This document shows, in pieces, positions 53,426 through 62,759 of a DNA stretch of 64,000 nucleotides. The position numbers and the translations under genes were made by a program. Below the pieces are notes generated by a model that searched no databases, had not been told where the DNA came from, and saw only the letters and a program-made list of their open reading frames with translations. The stretch is from Lysinibacillus sp. FJAT-14745 (GTDB lineage Bacteria > Bacillota > Bacilli > Bacillales_A > Planococcaceae). The stretch lies in the NCBI RefSeq assembly GCF_001275675.1, contig NZ_LITM01000003.1, positions 62,001 to 126,000 on the forward strand, read 5' to 3'. Within the stretch, counting starts at the first letter, position 1, and every line of letters starts with the position of its first letter.

Positions 53426-53755
53426 ATGGTTCGAAGTGACATCATCCGCGGACACTTAGATTCCATTATTTTAAGGTTAATTTTAGAGAAAGATCGTTAT
53501 GGCTATGAAATTTCTCAGGAAATAAGTATCCGCACAAATAATCGTTTTCAAATTAAAGAAGCAACTTTATACGCAGTTTTTCAACGTCTTGAGAAAAAGG
53601 AAATTATTGAAGCCTATTATGGTGATGTTTCACACGGAGGCAAAAGAAAGTATTACCGTATTACCCCGTTAGGTAAAGCGTATTTAAATGAGCTAGTAAA
53701 AGAGTGGTCGGAAGTAAAAGAAATTATCGACTTATTTATGGAGGGCTTAGAATGA
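53426..53755 (+). CDS. PadR family transcriptional regulator
   Basis: 109-residue winged-helix repressor: IIRGHLDSIILRLILEKDRYGYEISQEIS and the wing GGKRKYYRITPLGKAYL are diagnostic. It overlaps the next gene in an ATGA junction. Its operators are presumably the paired repeats at 53351-53406. PadR-HAAS gene pairs are common in Firmicutes and often control membrane or drug-response functions. Confidence 0.9.
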   Translation: MVRSDIIRGHLDSIILRLILEKDRYGYEISQEISIRTNNRFQIKEATLYAVFQRLEKKEIIEAYYGDVSHGGKRKYYRITPLGKAYLNELVKEWSEVKEIIDLFMEGLE

Positions 53756-54159
53756 AAAAAATTAAAAATCATATTGATGAGCTTTTTAAAGACATTCCTC
53801 GTAATAAAGAAACAGAGATGGTGAAACAAGAAATCATTCAAAATCTTGAAGAAAAAGTATTTTATTTAATGGATCAAGGAAAAGAACAAGAGGATGCCAT
53901 CAACAAAGCCATCGTGGAGTTTGGAGATATTGAGGATTTAAAAAAGGAATTAGGCGTGAAGGAGCCCGAAAAGAAAAGCATGTCTAAATTAAATTTAGAA
54001 TTCTCTATATGGGGTAGTGGCTTAATTATTGCATTTTTTATTTTTATTAATCTTTACTATACACCACATACAATTTGGGCAATCTATCCGATCTTCGCAA
54101 TATTATGGTGGCCATTATCTATGTACTTCGTTTGGTCACGTAAGAAATGGAGTGAATAA
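53752..54159 (+). CDS. HAAS-domain protein with a WWPL-type two-helix module
   Basis: 135 residues. The first 75 form a HAAS-type helical domain (KNHIDELFKDIPRNKETEMVKQEIIQNLEEKVFYLMDQGK...AIVEFGDIEDLKKELG). The C-terminus has two membrane helices ending TPHTIWAIYPIFAILWWPLSMYF. That last motif recurs four times in the next gene. The start is ATG at 53752 with GGAGGG upstream, overlapping the padR stop. Confidence 0.82.
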   Translation: MKKIKNHIDELFKDIPRNKETEMVKQEIIQNLEEKVFYLMDQGKEQEDAINKAIVEFGDIEDLKKELGVKEPEKKSMSKLNLEFSIWGSGLIIAFFIFINLYYTPHTIWAIYPIFAILWWPLSMYFVWSRKKWSE

Positions 54160-54162
54160 AAC

Positions 54163-54822
54163 ATGAAAAACTTTATTAGCTTTTCGATTGTAGGTAGTTT
54201 GATGACAATGATTTTTTTAGGAATCGTCAATTATACGACGTCACCTCAGGAGCTTTGGTTTATCTATCCGTGCTTACTTGTTTTGCTATGGCCAATAACG
54301 TTATTCTTTATGTCTAAAAGAATGTATAAACAATATTCTCTTGTTTGCAGCGCCATGATTATTGCTTTTCTTATCATTGAAAATTATTTATACTCGCCAG
54401 ATTATATATGGTTCATTTATGCGGTTTATCCAATCATTTGGTGGCCAATTCTTATGTATTTAGAGGAAAAAGCAAAAACATTAAAAATTGCACTGATAGG
54501 CTGTGCAAGTACCATTATTTATTACTCTTTATTAAATATAATTTTATCCCATCCATACCCTTGGGCGATCTATCCATCATTTTTAGTAATTTGGTGGCCC
54601 TTAGCTATATACCACGCACAAAGAAAAACGTTTGTAGCATTCTCTGTTACCGCTACAATTCTTATCAGTATCTTTTTTATTACAGTAAATATTGTCTCTT
54701 CACCAGGCGTAATATGGGCGTTTTATCCAATCTTTGTAGCCCTATGGTGGCCCCTTAGCATGTACTTTTATGTTTATAAAAGAAAAATGTACAATTCAAC
54801 AACTCTCCCTGAAAAAGTCTAA
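54163..54822 (+). CDS. Membrane protein made of repeated two-helix WWP modules
   Basis: 219 residues containing four copies of a module of about 55 residues: a hydrophobic helix, a short SPxxxW-like loop and a second helix ending IYP...WWP.xMY (LWFIYPCLLVLLWPIT, IWFIYAVYPIIWWPILMY, PWAIYPSFLVIWWPLAIY, VIWAFYPIFVALWWPLSMY). The same module ends the preceding gene, so it probably arose by duplication. About eight helices are predicted. No function is known; it follows by three bases in the padR operon. Confidence 0.75.
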   Translation: MKNFISFSIVGSLMTMIFLGIVNYTTSPQELWFIYPCLLVLLWPITLFFMSKRMYKQYSLVCSAMIIAFLIIENYLYSPDYIWFIYAVYPIIWWPILMYLEEKAKTLKIALIGCASTIIYYSLLNIILSHPYPWAIYPSFLVIWWPLAIYHAQRKTFVAFSVTATILISIFFITVNIVSSPGVIWAFYPIFVALWWPLSMYFYVYKRKMYNSTTLPEKV

Positions 54823-54860
54823 AAATTTCGATTATAATTCACTTTCACAGAGGTAATTAG

Positions 54861-55892
54861 ATGAAAAAAATCATGAAATTTATAAAATATACTGGAATAA
54901 TTACAATTATATTAATCGTAACAGCACTATTATTCCCTACATGGACTTCCCATATAAAAGGTAATAACAGTGTAAGTGCATTAGAGCAAGTAAAGTTAAA
55001 TGGAAGTAATCATGAAGTTATGATACGTGGCAAAGATAAAGATAATCCCGTTATTATTTTTGTCCATGGAGGACCTGCATGTTCGGAAATACCGTATGCC
55101 AGTAAGTATCAAAACTTATTGGAAAACAATTTTACGGTTGTGAATTACGACCAAAGAGCAAGCGGAAAATCATATCATTTTTTTGAAGATTACTCTAATC
55201 TTTCATCAGACTTACTCGTAGATGACTTATTGGCCTTGACGGATTATATATCAGATCGTCTAGGCAAAGAAAAGGTAATATTAATTGGCCATTCTTATGG
55301 TACGTATATTGCAACGCAAGCTGCCTCTAAAGCTCCTGAAAAATTTACAGCATATGTTGGAATTGGACAGATGAGTGATACAGTTGGAAGCGAGATTGAC
55401 GGTTTGAACTACGTTATTCAGCAAGCTGAAAATGCTGGCAATACGGATGATGTTTTATATTTACAGGGGTTAACTGAACAAATTGAGAATGGTGAGATGT
55501 TTACTCCACGGGACTATATTGCGAAATATGGTGGAGCTTCAAGACTTATTGATAGCCCTGATGGGAATATCATAAGTATGTTATTCAGTCGTGAGTATAA
55601 CTTATTAGATGTCATTCGTTACAACTATGGGATCTCCAATTCGCAAAAAACTCTATTAGAGGAAGTAATGATAAACCCATTACCTACTAAAGTAAAAAAA
55701 CTTGAACTACCATGCTATTTTGTTATGGGTAAATATGATTATCAAACTTCATCTAATGCAGCAAAAAAATACTTTGATATGATTGAAGCCGATAAAAAAG
55801 ACTTTATTGCATATGAACAATCAGCTCATTATCCACAATTTGAAGAGAAGGAAAAATTTTATGAATGGATGTGCGATACGTTTGTGAAATAA
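54861..55892 (+). CDS. Alpha/beta hydrolase (proline iminopeptidase-like)
   Basis: 343 residues with an N-terminal membrane anchor (about 7-27), then an alpha/beta-hydrolase fold. The oxyanion region is IIFVHGGPACSEIPY, the nucleophile elbow is GHSYGT (Ser about 145) and the catalytic histidine is in QSAHYPQFEE near the end. HGGPxxS is typical of proline iminopeptidases and related serine hydrolases; the substrate is unknown. It probably belongs to the padR operon (38-base gap) and ends at a long terminator. Confidence 0.85.
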   Translation: MKKIMKFIKYTGIITIILIVTALLFPTWTSHIKGNNSVSALEQVKLNGSNHEVMIRGKDKDNPVIIFVHGGPACSEIPYASKYQNLLENNFTVVNYDQRASGKSYHFFEDYSNLSSDLLVDDLLALTDYISDRLGKEKVILIGHSYGTYIATQAASKAPEKFTAYVGIGQMSDTVGSEIDGLNYVIQQAENAGNTDDVLYLQGLTEQIENGEMFTPRDYIAKYGGASRLIDSPDGNIISMLFSREYNLLDVIRYNYGISNSQKTLLEEVMINPLPTKVKKLELPCYFVMGKYDYQTSSNAAKKYFDMIEADKKDFIAYEQSAHYPQFEEKEKFYEWMCDTFVK

Positions 55893-55910
55893 TTGGCTCT
55901 TCATCAAAAC

Positions 55911-55958
55911 ATGGGCTACTATCGATATCCGTTCCAATGGATATCGATAGTAGCCCAT
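55911..55958 (+). terminator. Very long perfect terminator hairpin
   Basis: A 20-base arm beginning ATGGGCTACTATCG is exactly complementary to the arm at 55939-55958 across eight bases. It ends the padR operon. Its perfection is unusual for this window. Confidence 0.85.
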
Positions 55959-56013
55959 ATTATTTATTTGCTATATAATTTAATTATTAAATATTTTAAC
56001 AGGCTGTGATATT

Positions 56014-56427
56014 ATGTCAAAAAATGAGCATTTGCACAATGTAGAAACGATTATGAAAGAGATGCTTGAAATACAGTATAAATCAAAAATGTTTGTAAAT
56101 CTCTTATCTGAGGGAGAATCATTATCTCAAAACCAACTGATTCTCCTACTTCAGCTAAAGATTAATGGTGGTATGAAAGCAACAGAAATTGCTGAGTTCT
56201 TTAGTGTAACACCAGGAGCCGTTACATCGATGTGCGATAAACTTGAAAAATTAGAATTAGTAGAGCGGGTTAGAGAGAAAGAAGATCGTCGTGTTGTAAA
56301 AATGGTTTTAACTAATAGCGGTGAATTGAAAGTTCAAGATTTATTTTTAAAGTTTCCACAGGAAAAACTGATAGACCTGGCAACAATATTGCATGAGGTT
56401 AATCAGTTAATGAAAAAAATTATTTAG
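56014..56427 (+). CDS. MarR family transcriptional regulator
   Basis: 137 residues with the MarR winged helix: LSQNQLILLLQLKINGGMKATEIAEFFSVTPGAVTSMCDKLEKLELVERVREKEDRRVVKMVLTNSG. The DRR in the wing is the DNA-contact signature. The bactofilin-like gene starts 160 bases downstream on the same strand, in a MarR/bactofilin neighbourhood similar to the yhb region of B. subtilis. Confidence 0.9.
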   Translation: MSKNEHLHNVETIMKEMLEIQYKSKMFVNLLSEGESLSQNQLILLLQLKINGGMKATEIAEFFSVTPGAVTSMCDKLEKLELVERVREKEDRRVVKMVLTNSGELKVQDLFLKFPQEKLIDLATILHEVNQLMKKII

Positions 56428-56587
56428 GATTTCAAAATTGAAGTCCTTTTTTTATTGCCCAGAAAATACATAAAAAGCTTATGGCAAACTTTTTGTTCTT
56501 GACAAAGCAAAGCGACATATACTTTAATTGATATATGTTTTAATAATTAAAATATATATTAATTAAATTAACATGAGGTGATTATCC

Positions 56588-57244
56588 GTGATTCAAAAAG
56601 TACGTACAGTAACCCTTACTAATGGCACTATTAAAGACATAGCAGCAGACTGTGAGCAATTAAATATCCGTGGATTTGTTACTTTACATCAAGAAATACG
56701 CGTAAAAAATATCTCTACTCATGGTCATAGTTCTTTTCATTCCCGTGTTGAAGCGCAGATTTTAAATAGTACAGGATCATGCTCTATAAAAGATTTTTGT
56801 GAAATTTATGAGGTTAAAAATGCCGGGAACTTAAATATGCGTAATGGGCGAGTAACTAAATTGAATAGTTCTGGGAAGTTGACCATTGAACAAAACTTAC
56901 AAGCAGAACAGTTTCATGCAGTCGGTTGTGTTAAAGCGAGTGAAATAGAGGCTAAACATTTTCAATTAAAAATGTCTGGTGGAAATGAGATTGGAAAGCT
57001 TATTGCAGATGTGATACATGTAGAAAAAGATACGTTATCTATATCTTTTCTAAAGAAAAAGCTGAATTGTAAATGTATTAAAGGTGAACAAATACATCTT
57101 TCCTATACAGATGCAGAAATCGTTGATGGAGATATTGTAGCAGTAGGCGATAATTGTCATATACAAACCCTTTATTATACAAAAAGCTATTCGATTGCTA
57201 AAAACGCCAAGGTACAGCAAATTATACGGAGGGAAAAGGAATGA
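56588..57244 (+). CDS. Bactofilin-like beta-helical protein
   Basis: 218 residues with regular short beta-strand repeats separated by glycines and asparagines (CEQLNIRGFVTLHQEIRVKNISTHGHSSFHSRVEAQILNSTGS...), resembling polymer-forming cytoskeletal (bactofilin) proteins such as BacE/BacF (YhbE/YhbF). I see no membrane segment. It begins with GTG after GAGGTG and overlaps the small membrane protein gene by an ATGA junction. Confidence 0.6.
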   Translation: MIQKVRTVTLTNGTIKDIAADCEQLNIRGFVTLHQEIRVKNISTHGHSSFHSRVEAQILNSTGSCSIKDFCEIYEVKNAGNLNMRNGRVTKLNSSGKLTIEQNLQAEQFHAVGCVKASEIEAKHFQLKMSGGNEIGKLIADVIHVEKDTLSISFLKKKLNCKCIKGEQIHLSYTDAEIVDGDIVAVGDNCHIQTLYYTKSYSIAKNAKVQQIIRREKE

Positions 57245-57522
57245 CATTCATAAAAATCATTCAAGGCTTTTTTTACTCATTAGCCCTTTTCGTATTATCT
57301 GTCCTCTATGCAGGGCTAATCCTTAGTGCATTACTGTCAATACTAGCAGGTATTTTACGAACATTAGGTCTTGAGCAAATACAGATGAGCATTTGGCCTG
57401 GCGTTGAGCTTCCAGTTATCTTCAGTATTCCCCTAGCCCTCCTTGTATCCTTACTCCTGTTCTTTTGCTCAATATATATCAAACGCTCTATCCAATTTTG
57501 TTTTTCCAAGGTTAAATTTTAA
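57241..57522 (+). CDS. Small membrane protein coupled to the bactofilin-like gene
   Basis: 93 residues with two long hydrophobic stretches (about 8-38 and 52-79) and a basic tail (YIKRSIQFCFSKVKF). The start overlaps the preceding stop, and GGAGGG is seven bases upstream. It could anchor the bactofilin-like protein to the membrane, but no family is recognised. Confidence 0.65.
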   Translation: MTFIKIIQGFFYSLALFVLSVLYAGLILSALLSILAGILRTLGLEQIQMSIWPGVELPVIFSIPLALLVSLLLFFCSIYIKRSIQFCFSKVKF

Positions 57523-57542
57523 AATTAGAAGCACACCTTTTT

Positions 57543-58028
57543 TGCAGGGATTACTGGTCTAATTACGCAACCACTTGAAGATTTAGATGAATCTACTTGG
57601 GATAACATTCTCGACATAAACGCAAAAGGCCCACTTTTAGGTATAAAAGCTGTCCTTCCCGAAATGAAAAAAGCCGGTGGTGGAAGTATCGTCAATATAT
57701 CCTCACTCTCTGGCATAAACGGTGTGGGAAATGCTGCTTACAATAGCTCAAAGGTGGGCTTAGACTATTAACTAAAAATGTTGCGCTTGATTACGGCAAA
57801 TATAATATTCGTGTGAATTCAGTACACCCTGGTACAATTGAAACACCGATGATTGAAATGTTTACCAGTAACAAAGAAGTAAGAGAAGCAACATTAGCAG
57901 GAATTCCTTTAAATGTTCTAGGAAAACCATCTGATATTGCCTATAGTGTTCTCTACTTAGCATCAGATGAAGCAAAATTTGGAACTGGCATTGAATTAAT
58001 TATTGATGGCGGATCGATATTACATTAA
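57543..58028 (+). pseudogene. Short-chain dehydrogenase, 5'-truncated and frameshifted
   Basis: Reads AGITGLITQPLEDLDESTWDNILDINAKG...GSIVNISSLSGINGVGNAAYNSSKVGLDY and then a stop. Deleting one base error near 57753 restores LLTKNVALDYGKYNIRVNSVHPGTIETPM and the normal C-terminus IIDGGSILH. The serine, tyrosine and lysine of the SDR active site (SSLSG, YNSSK) are present, but the N-terminal NAD-binding GxxxGxG half is missing, as the preceding gene ends only 20 bases earlier. Confidence 0.85.
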
Positions 58029-58063
58029 TAAAAACAGACTTTAATTATTACAATAAACCTAAA

Positions 58064-58093
58064 AGCTCCTCTTAAAAGTAAAAGAGGAGCTTC
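58064..58093 (+). terminator. Terminator of the SDR pseudogene
   Basis: AAGCTCCTCTT and AAGAGGAGCTT are exact complements around eight bases. Confidence 0.75.
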
Positions 58094-58140
58094 ATGTTGT
58101 TGAAAAACTAGTAAATAAAGTATGGCTCTTCGGTAAAATA

Positions 58141-58190
58141 AGGGGTTGATCTCCGTTCCGGCTGGGACTTTCCCGGATAGCCTGATGAAA
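58141..58190. repeat. Dispersed intergenic repeat, copy 6 (short)
   Basis: AGGGGTTGATCTCCGTTCCG, then GCTGGGACTTTCCCGGA and CCTGATGA: a short, partly decayed member of the family at 12252 and 51523. Confidence 0.65.
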
Positions 58191-58269
58191 AAATAGATGC
58201 TTCATTCACTTCAAGAAACTCATGTTGAAATGGTTTAGGTCGCGTGACAAGAAATATGGTTATTCTCCT

Positions 58270-59349
58270 TTACAGCTCCCCTTCAAGAAAATTGATGAGA
58301 TATGTTTCAGGCTTTACAAGAAATTCTTTAAAGCTACACAAATCAGCATACTCCTGATGCTCCACATCATAGCAGCCAATTTGCCCTTCTTTCTTTGGAT
58401 TCCATACTATTTGTAAATCTGAATAATTGTCGACATGCGCTGACAAACGTAGTAGCTTTTGACGACCAATCTTCATTTCAATAGTATCTGTTAGTGTGAA
58501 AAAGTCGATATATCTGATTTCAAAATCATTTGTATCCAGCTCAAGATGCAGCTTATCTCCTGTTAGAAAGCTAATCAGCTCATCGCTCAATTTATATTTT
58601 TTTAGCTCATATTTTTTGTTTTCTAAATCATGCAGCTCAGATGGCTCCTGTGATTTCAAATAGTCGGCCAGAGCTATATTTTTATTGCCAACTGCAATTG
58701 TATATGGACGGTCGCCATCCTTTTCTGCTAGAGAAACGTTGGCGCCACGCTCAACCAAGTATTTCACTATTGCTAGATTTCCCATTCGTGTTGCCTCTGT
58801 TAATGGCGTCGCTCCAAAAGGGTAAACCATATTCGGCTGATTATAATTAATATCCACCCCTTGATCGAGTAAATATGTAAGGATCTTCATATCATGATTC
58901 GACACAGCTTGACGCAATACGGGCCCACCATGTTGCTTTATATTCAAACCTAGTTCATGAATGAGTGGAATATTTTTTTTATTACCCTAGTAGGCCTGTG
59001 AATAGGCACCAGACCCTACTTGATTGAGCATGTCCAGCTTCGCTCCATGCGCCACAATATAGCGAACTACATCCTCCTTGCAATAACGAACAGCCTGCAA
59101 AAAAGCTGGATTGTTGTTAACGTTCAAGTTGACACCAAGCTCTACTAATAACTTTACAACATTCAATCTTTGCGAAATAAGCGCCAAATCTAACGGACTT
59201 AACGAGATATGTTTACTCAATATAATGTCCTCTTCAATATCCCACCCCTCTTCAATAGCAACCAGTAAAGCAGGAATATTTCCGTTGTATATATACATTG
59301 CAATTTCCGGCAGTTCATTAAATTTCCCAATATCTTTTAGCTTTATCAT
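58270..59349 (-). pseudogene. Ankyrin-repeat protein with an in-frame amber stop
   Basis: Two open stretches, 59349-58990 and 58986-58270, are in the same frame and separated only by TAG at 58987-58989 (GAYSQAY-stop-GNKKNIPLIHELGLNI). Together they give about 359 residues: five or so ankyrin repeats (SPLDLALISQRLNVVKLLVELGVNLN; AFLQAVRYCKEDVVRYIVAHGAKLD; PLTEATRMGNLAIVKYLVERGANVS) and a C-terminal domain of unknown type. CAG to TAG would explain the stop. The downstream part has in-frame methionines but no obvious ribosome binding site. Confidence 0.75.
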
Positions 59350-59560
59350 CCATTCTGCTCCTTCCAAGAGTTTATGAAAAGTATAGAAAACAACTTTATA
59401 GAACACAACGGTCCATAAGCCTTACAGGAAAATGGGAAAATGTCGTGGAGATTGCAAGATTCGTAACATTATTTAATATTTTTTATCCCTTGATTTAAGT
59501 CAATGCTCCATCATAATCATCCAGTTAAAATAAAAACAACATTTAAAAGGAGGGTTTGGT

Positions 59561-60277
59561 ATGAGTACAACAATACACGGACATTCCAATCGACGAAAAT
59601 CGGCTTTAATTGGGGGAACAGCTCTCATCATCATGGCACTTGCCGCATTTTTTTCCTATGGTTTTGTCCATGAAAACCTTGTGCTGCAAGGAGATGCTAG
59701 TGCCATTTTTAATAACTTAACGTCATCAACTATGCTTTTCAAAGCTGAAATTTTTGGCTGGATGATCATCCTAATTGCTGACATTGTGGTTACTTGGGCG
59801 TTTTACACCTTTTTAGAGCCCATTAATAGAAACCTTGCATTGCTCGCAGCATGGCTCCGTCTCACCTATACGACTATATTAGGTGTGGCCATTCTAAATT
59901 TAGTCTTTGTATTACTTCTTTCTAATGGCATAGGTAATTTTTCATTTAATATTGATCAACTTCAGTCACATGTCATGTTATTTCTTGAAGCATTTGAAAC
60001 GATTTGGGCTATTGATTTAATTATTTTTGGAGGACATCTTATGGTTATAGGCTATATTGCTTGCAAATCATCCGAAATCCCTAAAGTCATTAGCATTTTA
60101 TTATTGCTTGCCGCAATAGGCTATATCATTATTAATGTATTTATCGTGTTTTTTTCACAATATGATGAAGTTATTTCAATTCTTAAACTTATTTTTAATG
60201 TACCTATGATTTTAGGAGAGTTAGGCTTTGGTATATGGTTGCTAATTAGAGGAGGAAAAGTCTCTAAAGCTATATAA
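59561..60277 (+). CDS. DUF4386 membrane protein
   Basis: 238 residues with six hydrophobic helices. The segments SALIGGTALIIMALAAFFSYGFV, LTSSTMLFKAEIFGWMIILIADIVVTWAFYTFLEPINRNLALLAAWLRLTYTTILG and the C-terminal GELGFGIWLLIRGGK are typical of DUF4386. Its role is unknown. AAAGGAGGG lies seven bases before the ATG. Convergent with a Crp/Fnr-type gene, with 14 bases between the stops. Confidence 0.85.
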   Translation: MSTTIHGHSNRRKSALIGGTALIIMALAAFFSYGFVHENLVLQGDASAIFNNLTSSTMLFKAEIFGWMIILIADIVVTWAFYTFLEPINRNLALLAAWLRLTYTTILGVAILNLVFVLLLSNGIGNFSFNIDQLQSHVMLFLEAFETIWAIDLIIFGGHLMVIGYIACKSSEIPKVISILLLLAAIGYIIINVFIVFFSQYDEVISILKLIFNVPMILGELGFGIWLLIRGGKVSKAI

Positions 60278-60291
60278 CATCCTCCTAACAT

Positions 60292-60867
60292 TTATTTATT
60301 AATTCGTTTCTTAATTCTACTTAAGGATTCTGGCGTAATACCAAGGTAACTCGCTAATTGATGCTGGGGTACACGGTCAACTAAATAAGGTCGTTTCTGT
60401 AATAATAATTTATAGCGTTCCTCTGGTGTAGATGCAATATAAGAAGCTAATTCATCTTGCATCTCACCAAAGCTATGCTCTATCATCATGCGAGTCATTG
60501 CTTCCAATTGTGTATATTTGTGATACATATCTTTTTCAGTAACAAGATCACCTACTACCAATATGCAGTCCTCTAAACAGGAGAAAGTGTACGAGGATGA
60601 CTTATCCTGTTTATGATGATTCATATTCGAAATGGCTTGTTCTTCTGTATAGAAATTGGACGTGACTTCCTTTCCGGTTTCATCTACAGCATACTGCCTA
60701 ATACATCCCTTTAATACAAAATAACATTTAGTTGGCAGGTCTCCTTGCCTTAGTAGGACTGTTCCTTTTTTAAATTCCTCAATTTCTATCTCTTCAACAA
60801 TCGCTTGTTGTTGTTCTTCATTAAGAGTCGAATACTTCGTCATATACTTCATCAATATTTTTCTCAT
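60292..60867 (-). CDS. Crp/Fnr family transcriptional regulator
   Basis: 191 residues: a cyclic-nucleotide-binding-like jelly roll (FKKGTVLLRQGDLPTKCYFVLKGCIRQYAVDETGKEVTSNFYTEEQAI) and a shortened C-terminal helix-turn-helix (PQHQLASYLGITPESLSRIKKRI). No iron-sulfur cysteine cluster is evident, so it is closer to the Crp-like YeiL/cNMP-domain group than to Fnr. Ligand unknown. AAGGGAGAG precedes the ATG. Confidence 0.88.
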   Translation of the reverse strand: MRKILMKYMTKYSTLNEEQQQAIVEEIEIEEFKKGTVLLRQGDLPTKCYFVLKGCIRQYAVDETGKEVTSNFYTEEQAISNMNHHKQDKSSSYTFSCLEDCILVVGDLVTEKDMYHKYTQLEAMTRMMIEHSFGEMQDELASYIASTPEERYKLLLQKRPYLVDRVPQHQLASYLGITPESLSRIKKRINK

Positions 60868-61007
60868 CTTACTCTCCCTTCAACTTTTTTCATCGCATCT
60901 ATCATTAATTAATGCTTATTTTAATATATTAGTTAATATGAGTGAAAGTTCTCATTACAGCTTATTTTTTTGCAACACATTCTTCCTCAATGATTTGTGA
61001 AAAAAAA

Positions 61008-61045
61008 ATAGAACCTTCATTCCAAAATTAGAATGAAGGTTCTAT
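61008..61045. terminator. Terminator downstream of mqo
   Basis: ATAGAACCTTCATTC and GAATGAAGGTTCTAT pair exactly; eight A residues on the left become a T tract for the minus strand. A second hairpin (TAGAAACAAA/TTTGTTTCTA, 61057-61087) lies between it and the mqo stop. Confidence 0.85.
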
Positions 61046-61095
61046 ATTATATTTTGTAGAAACAAATGCTTACATCCTTTGTTTCTACATAGATT

Positions 61096-62577
61096 TTATT
61101 TTAAACGAAGCGCTTCGTCAGTTGATTCATTAATTTTCTTAAGAAGCTCTGGGTTTTCTGCTAATGACTTGCCATAAGATGGAATCATTTCTTTAATTTT
61201 AGATTCCCACTCTTGAACATGTTGAGGGAAACATTTATTGATTACCTCAAGCATAACGTGTACAGCAGTAGAAGCACCAGGAGAAGCTCCAAGTAATGCA
61301 GCGATTGAGCCATCAGAAGCATTTACAACTTCAGTACCAAATTGAAGTGTTCCTTTACCGCCAGCTTCAGTATCTTTAATAACTTGTACACGTTGACCAG
61401 CTACGATAATATCCCAATCATCGCTCTTAGCATTCGGGATGAATTCACGTAGTTCTTCCATACGTTGTTCTTTAGATAGCATAAGTTGTTGGATTAAATA
61501 TTTTGTTAATCCCATTTCTTTAACCCCTGCCGCTAATAACGTTGTAATATTATGCGGTTTTACAGAAGCAAATAAGTCCATATTTGAACCTGTTTTTAAG
61601 AACTTAGGTGAGAAACCTGCGAACGGTCCAAATAGTAATGATTTTTTGTTATCAATATAGCGTGTATCAAGATGCGGAACAGACATTGGTGGAGCACCAA
61701 CTTTAGCTTTTCCGTATACTTTCGCATGATGTTGTTCAGCAACTTCTTGGTTTTTACATACTAAGAATAAACCACTGATTGGGAATCCACCAATATGTTT
61801 CCCTTCAGGAATGCCTGATTTTTGAAGTAATTCTAGGCTTCCTCCACCAGCTCCAAGGAAGACAAATTTTGCTGTATGGTATTCCATTTTACAGCCATCC
61901 TTATCGTGCACTCGTACTTCCCATGAACCATCGCTTGTACGTTTCATGCTTTGAACACTATGGTTGTAGTTGATGTCAACGTCTTTATTTTTTAAGTGGT
62001 CGAATAACATACGTGTTAATGCACCAAAGTTAACGTCTGTACCAGTGTCAATTTTTGTCGCAGCGATAGCTTCATCTGCTGGACGATCCTGCATAATAAG
62101 AGGAATCCATTCCTTTAGTTTTTCTGGGTTATCAGAAAATTCCATGCCTTGGAATAAAGGATTTTTTGTCATTGTTTCATGACGTTTTTTTAGAAACTCT
62201 ACATTGTCTGCACCTTGTACTAAGCTCATATGAGGTAAAGGCATAATAAAGTCTTGTGGATTATTGATCAGTTGGTTGTTCACAAGGTAAGACCAGAACT
62301 GTTTTGAAACATGGAATTGTTCATTAACGTTAATCGCTTTGCTAATATCGATTGATCCATCTTTTTTCTCTGAAGTGTAGTTAAGCTCACAAAGTGCCGC
62401 ATGCCCAGTTCCCGCATTATTTAATTCGTGAGAACTTTCTTCACCAGCTTTATCGAGCTGCTCAAACACTGTAATTTTCCAATCTGGCGCTAATTCTTTG
62501 AGCATTGTCCCCAAAGTAGCACTCATGATTCCGGCACCAATTAAGATAACATCTGATTTAATTTGTCTGTTACTCAT
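61096..62577 (-). CDS. mqo: Malate:quinone oxidoreductase
   Basis: FAD-dependent, membrane-associated enzyme oxidising L-malate to oxaloacetate and passing electrons to quinone. The 493-residue protein has the FAD-binding [20 protein letters not shown] at residues 10-29, [21 protein letters not shown], and the C-terminal [19 protein letters not shown], all diagnostic of Mqo. Length is normal. It begins at an ATG after AAGGAAGG. The leader contains a conserved-looking stem (62606-62679). Confidence 0.95.
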   Translation of the reverse strand: MSNRQIKSDVILIGAGIMSATLGTMLKELAPDWKITVFEQLDKAGEESSHELNNAGTGHAALCELNYTSEKKDGSIDISKAINVNEQFHVSKQFWSYLVNNQLINNPQDFIMPLPHMSLVQGADNVEFLKKRHETMTKNPLFQGMEFSDNPEKLKEWIPLIMQDRPADEAIAATKIDTGTDVNFGALTRMLFDHLKNKDVDINYNHSVQSMKRTSDGSWEVRVHDKDGCKMEYHTAKFVFLGAGGGSLELLQKSGIPEGKHIGGFPISGLFLVCKNQEVAEQHHAKVYGKAKVGAPPMSVPHLDTRYIDNKKSLLFGPFAGFSPKFLKTGSNMDLFASVKPHNITTLLAAGVKEMGLTKYLIQQLMLSKEQRMEELREFIPNAKSDDWDIIVAGQRVQVIKDTEAGGKGTLQFGTEVVNASDGSIAALLGASPGASTAVHVMLEVINKCFPQHVQEWESKIKEMIPSYGKSLAENPELLKKINESTDEALRLK

Positions 62578-62605
62578 TTTTACCTTCCTTATATATTAAG
62601 ATTTG

Positions 62606-62735
62606 CAGAAAGGATGTAAAGCTCTCCTGCTTAGATGTCACAGTAAGCCACGGAGTAACCTAGGAGTACACCTTTTCTGTATCAATTATTACCTTATTGC
62701 AGTGTATCATAATTACATAAAGATTAAAATATCAA
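62606..62735 (-). promoter_or_regulatory. mqo promoter and structured 5' leader
   Basis: Minus-strand TTGATA (62730-62735), 18 bases and TATGAT (62706-62711) form a promoter. About 20 bases into the transcript, CAGAAAAGGTG pairs with CATCCTTTCTG (62679-62606 ends; ten of eleven pairs), enclosing CTCCT/AGGAG and GTTAC/GTGAC inner stems. It resembles a regulatory RNA in size but matches no riboswitch consensus that I recognise. Confidence 0.45.
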
Positions 62736-62759
62736 CTATCTATATGAGAATTATGTGCA

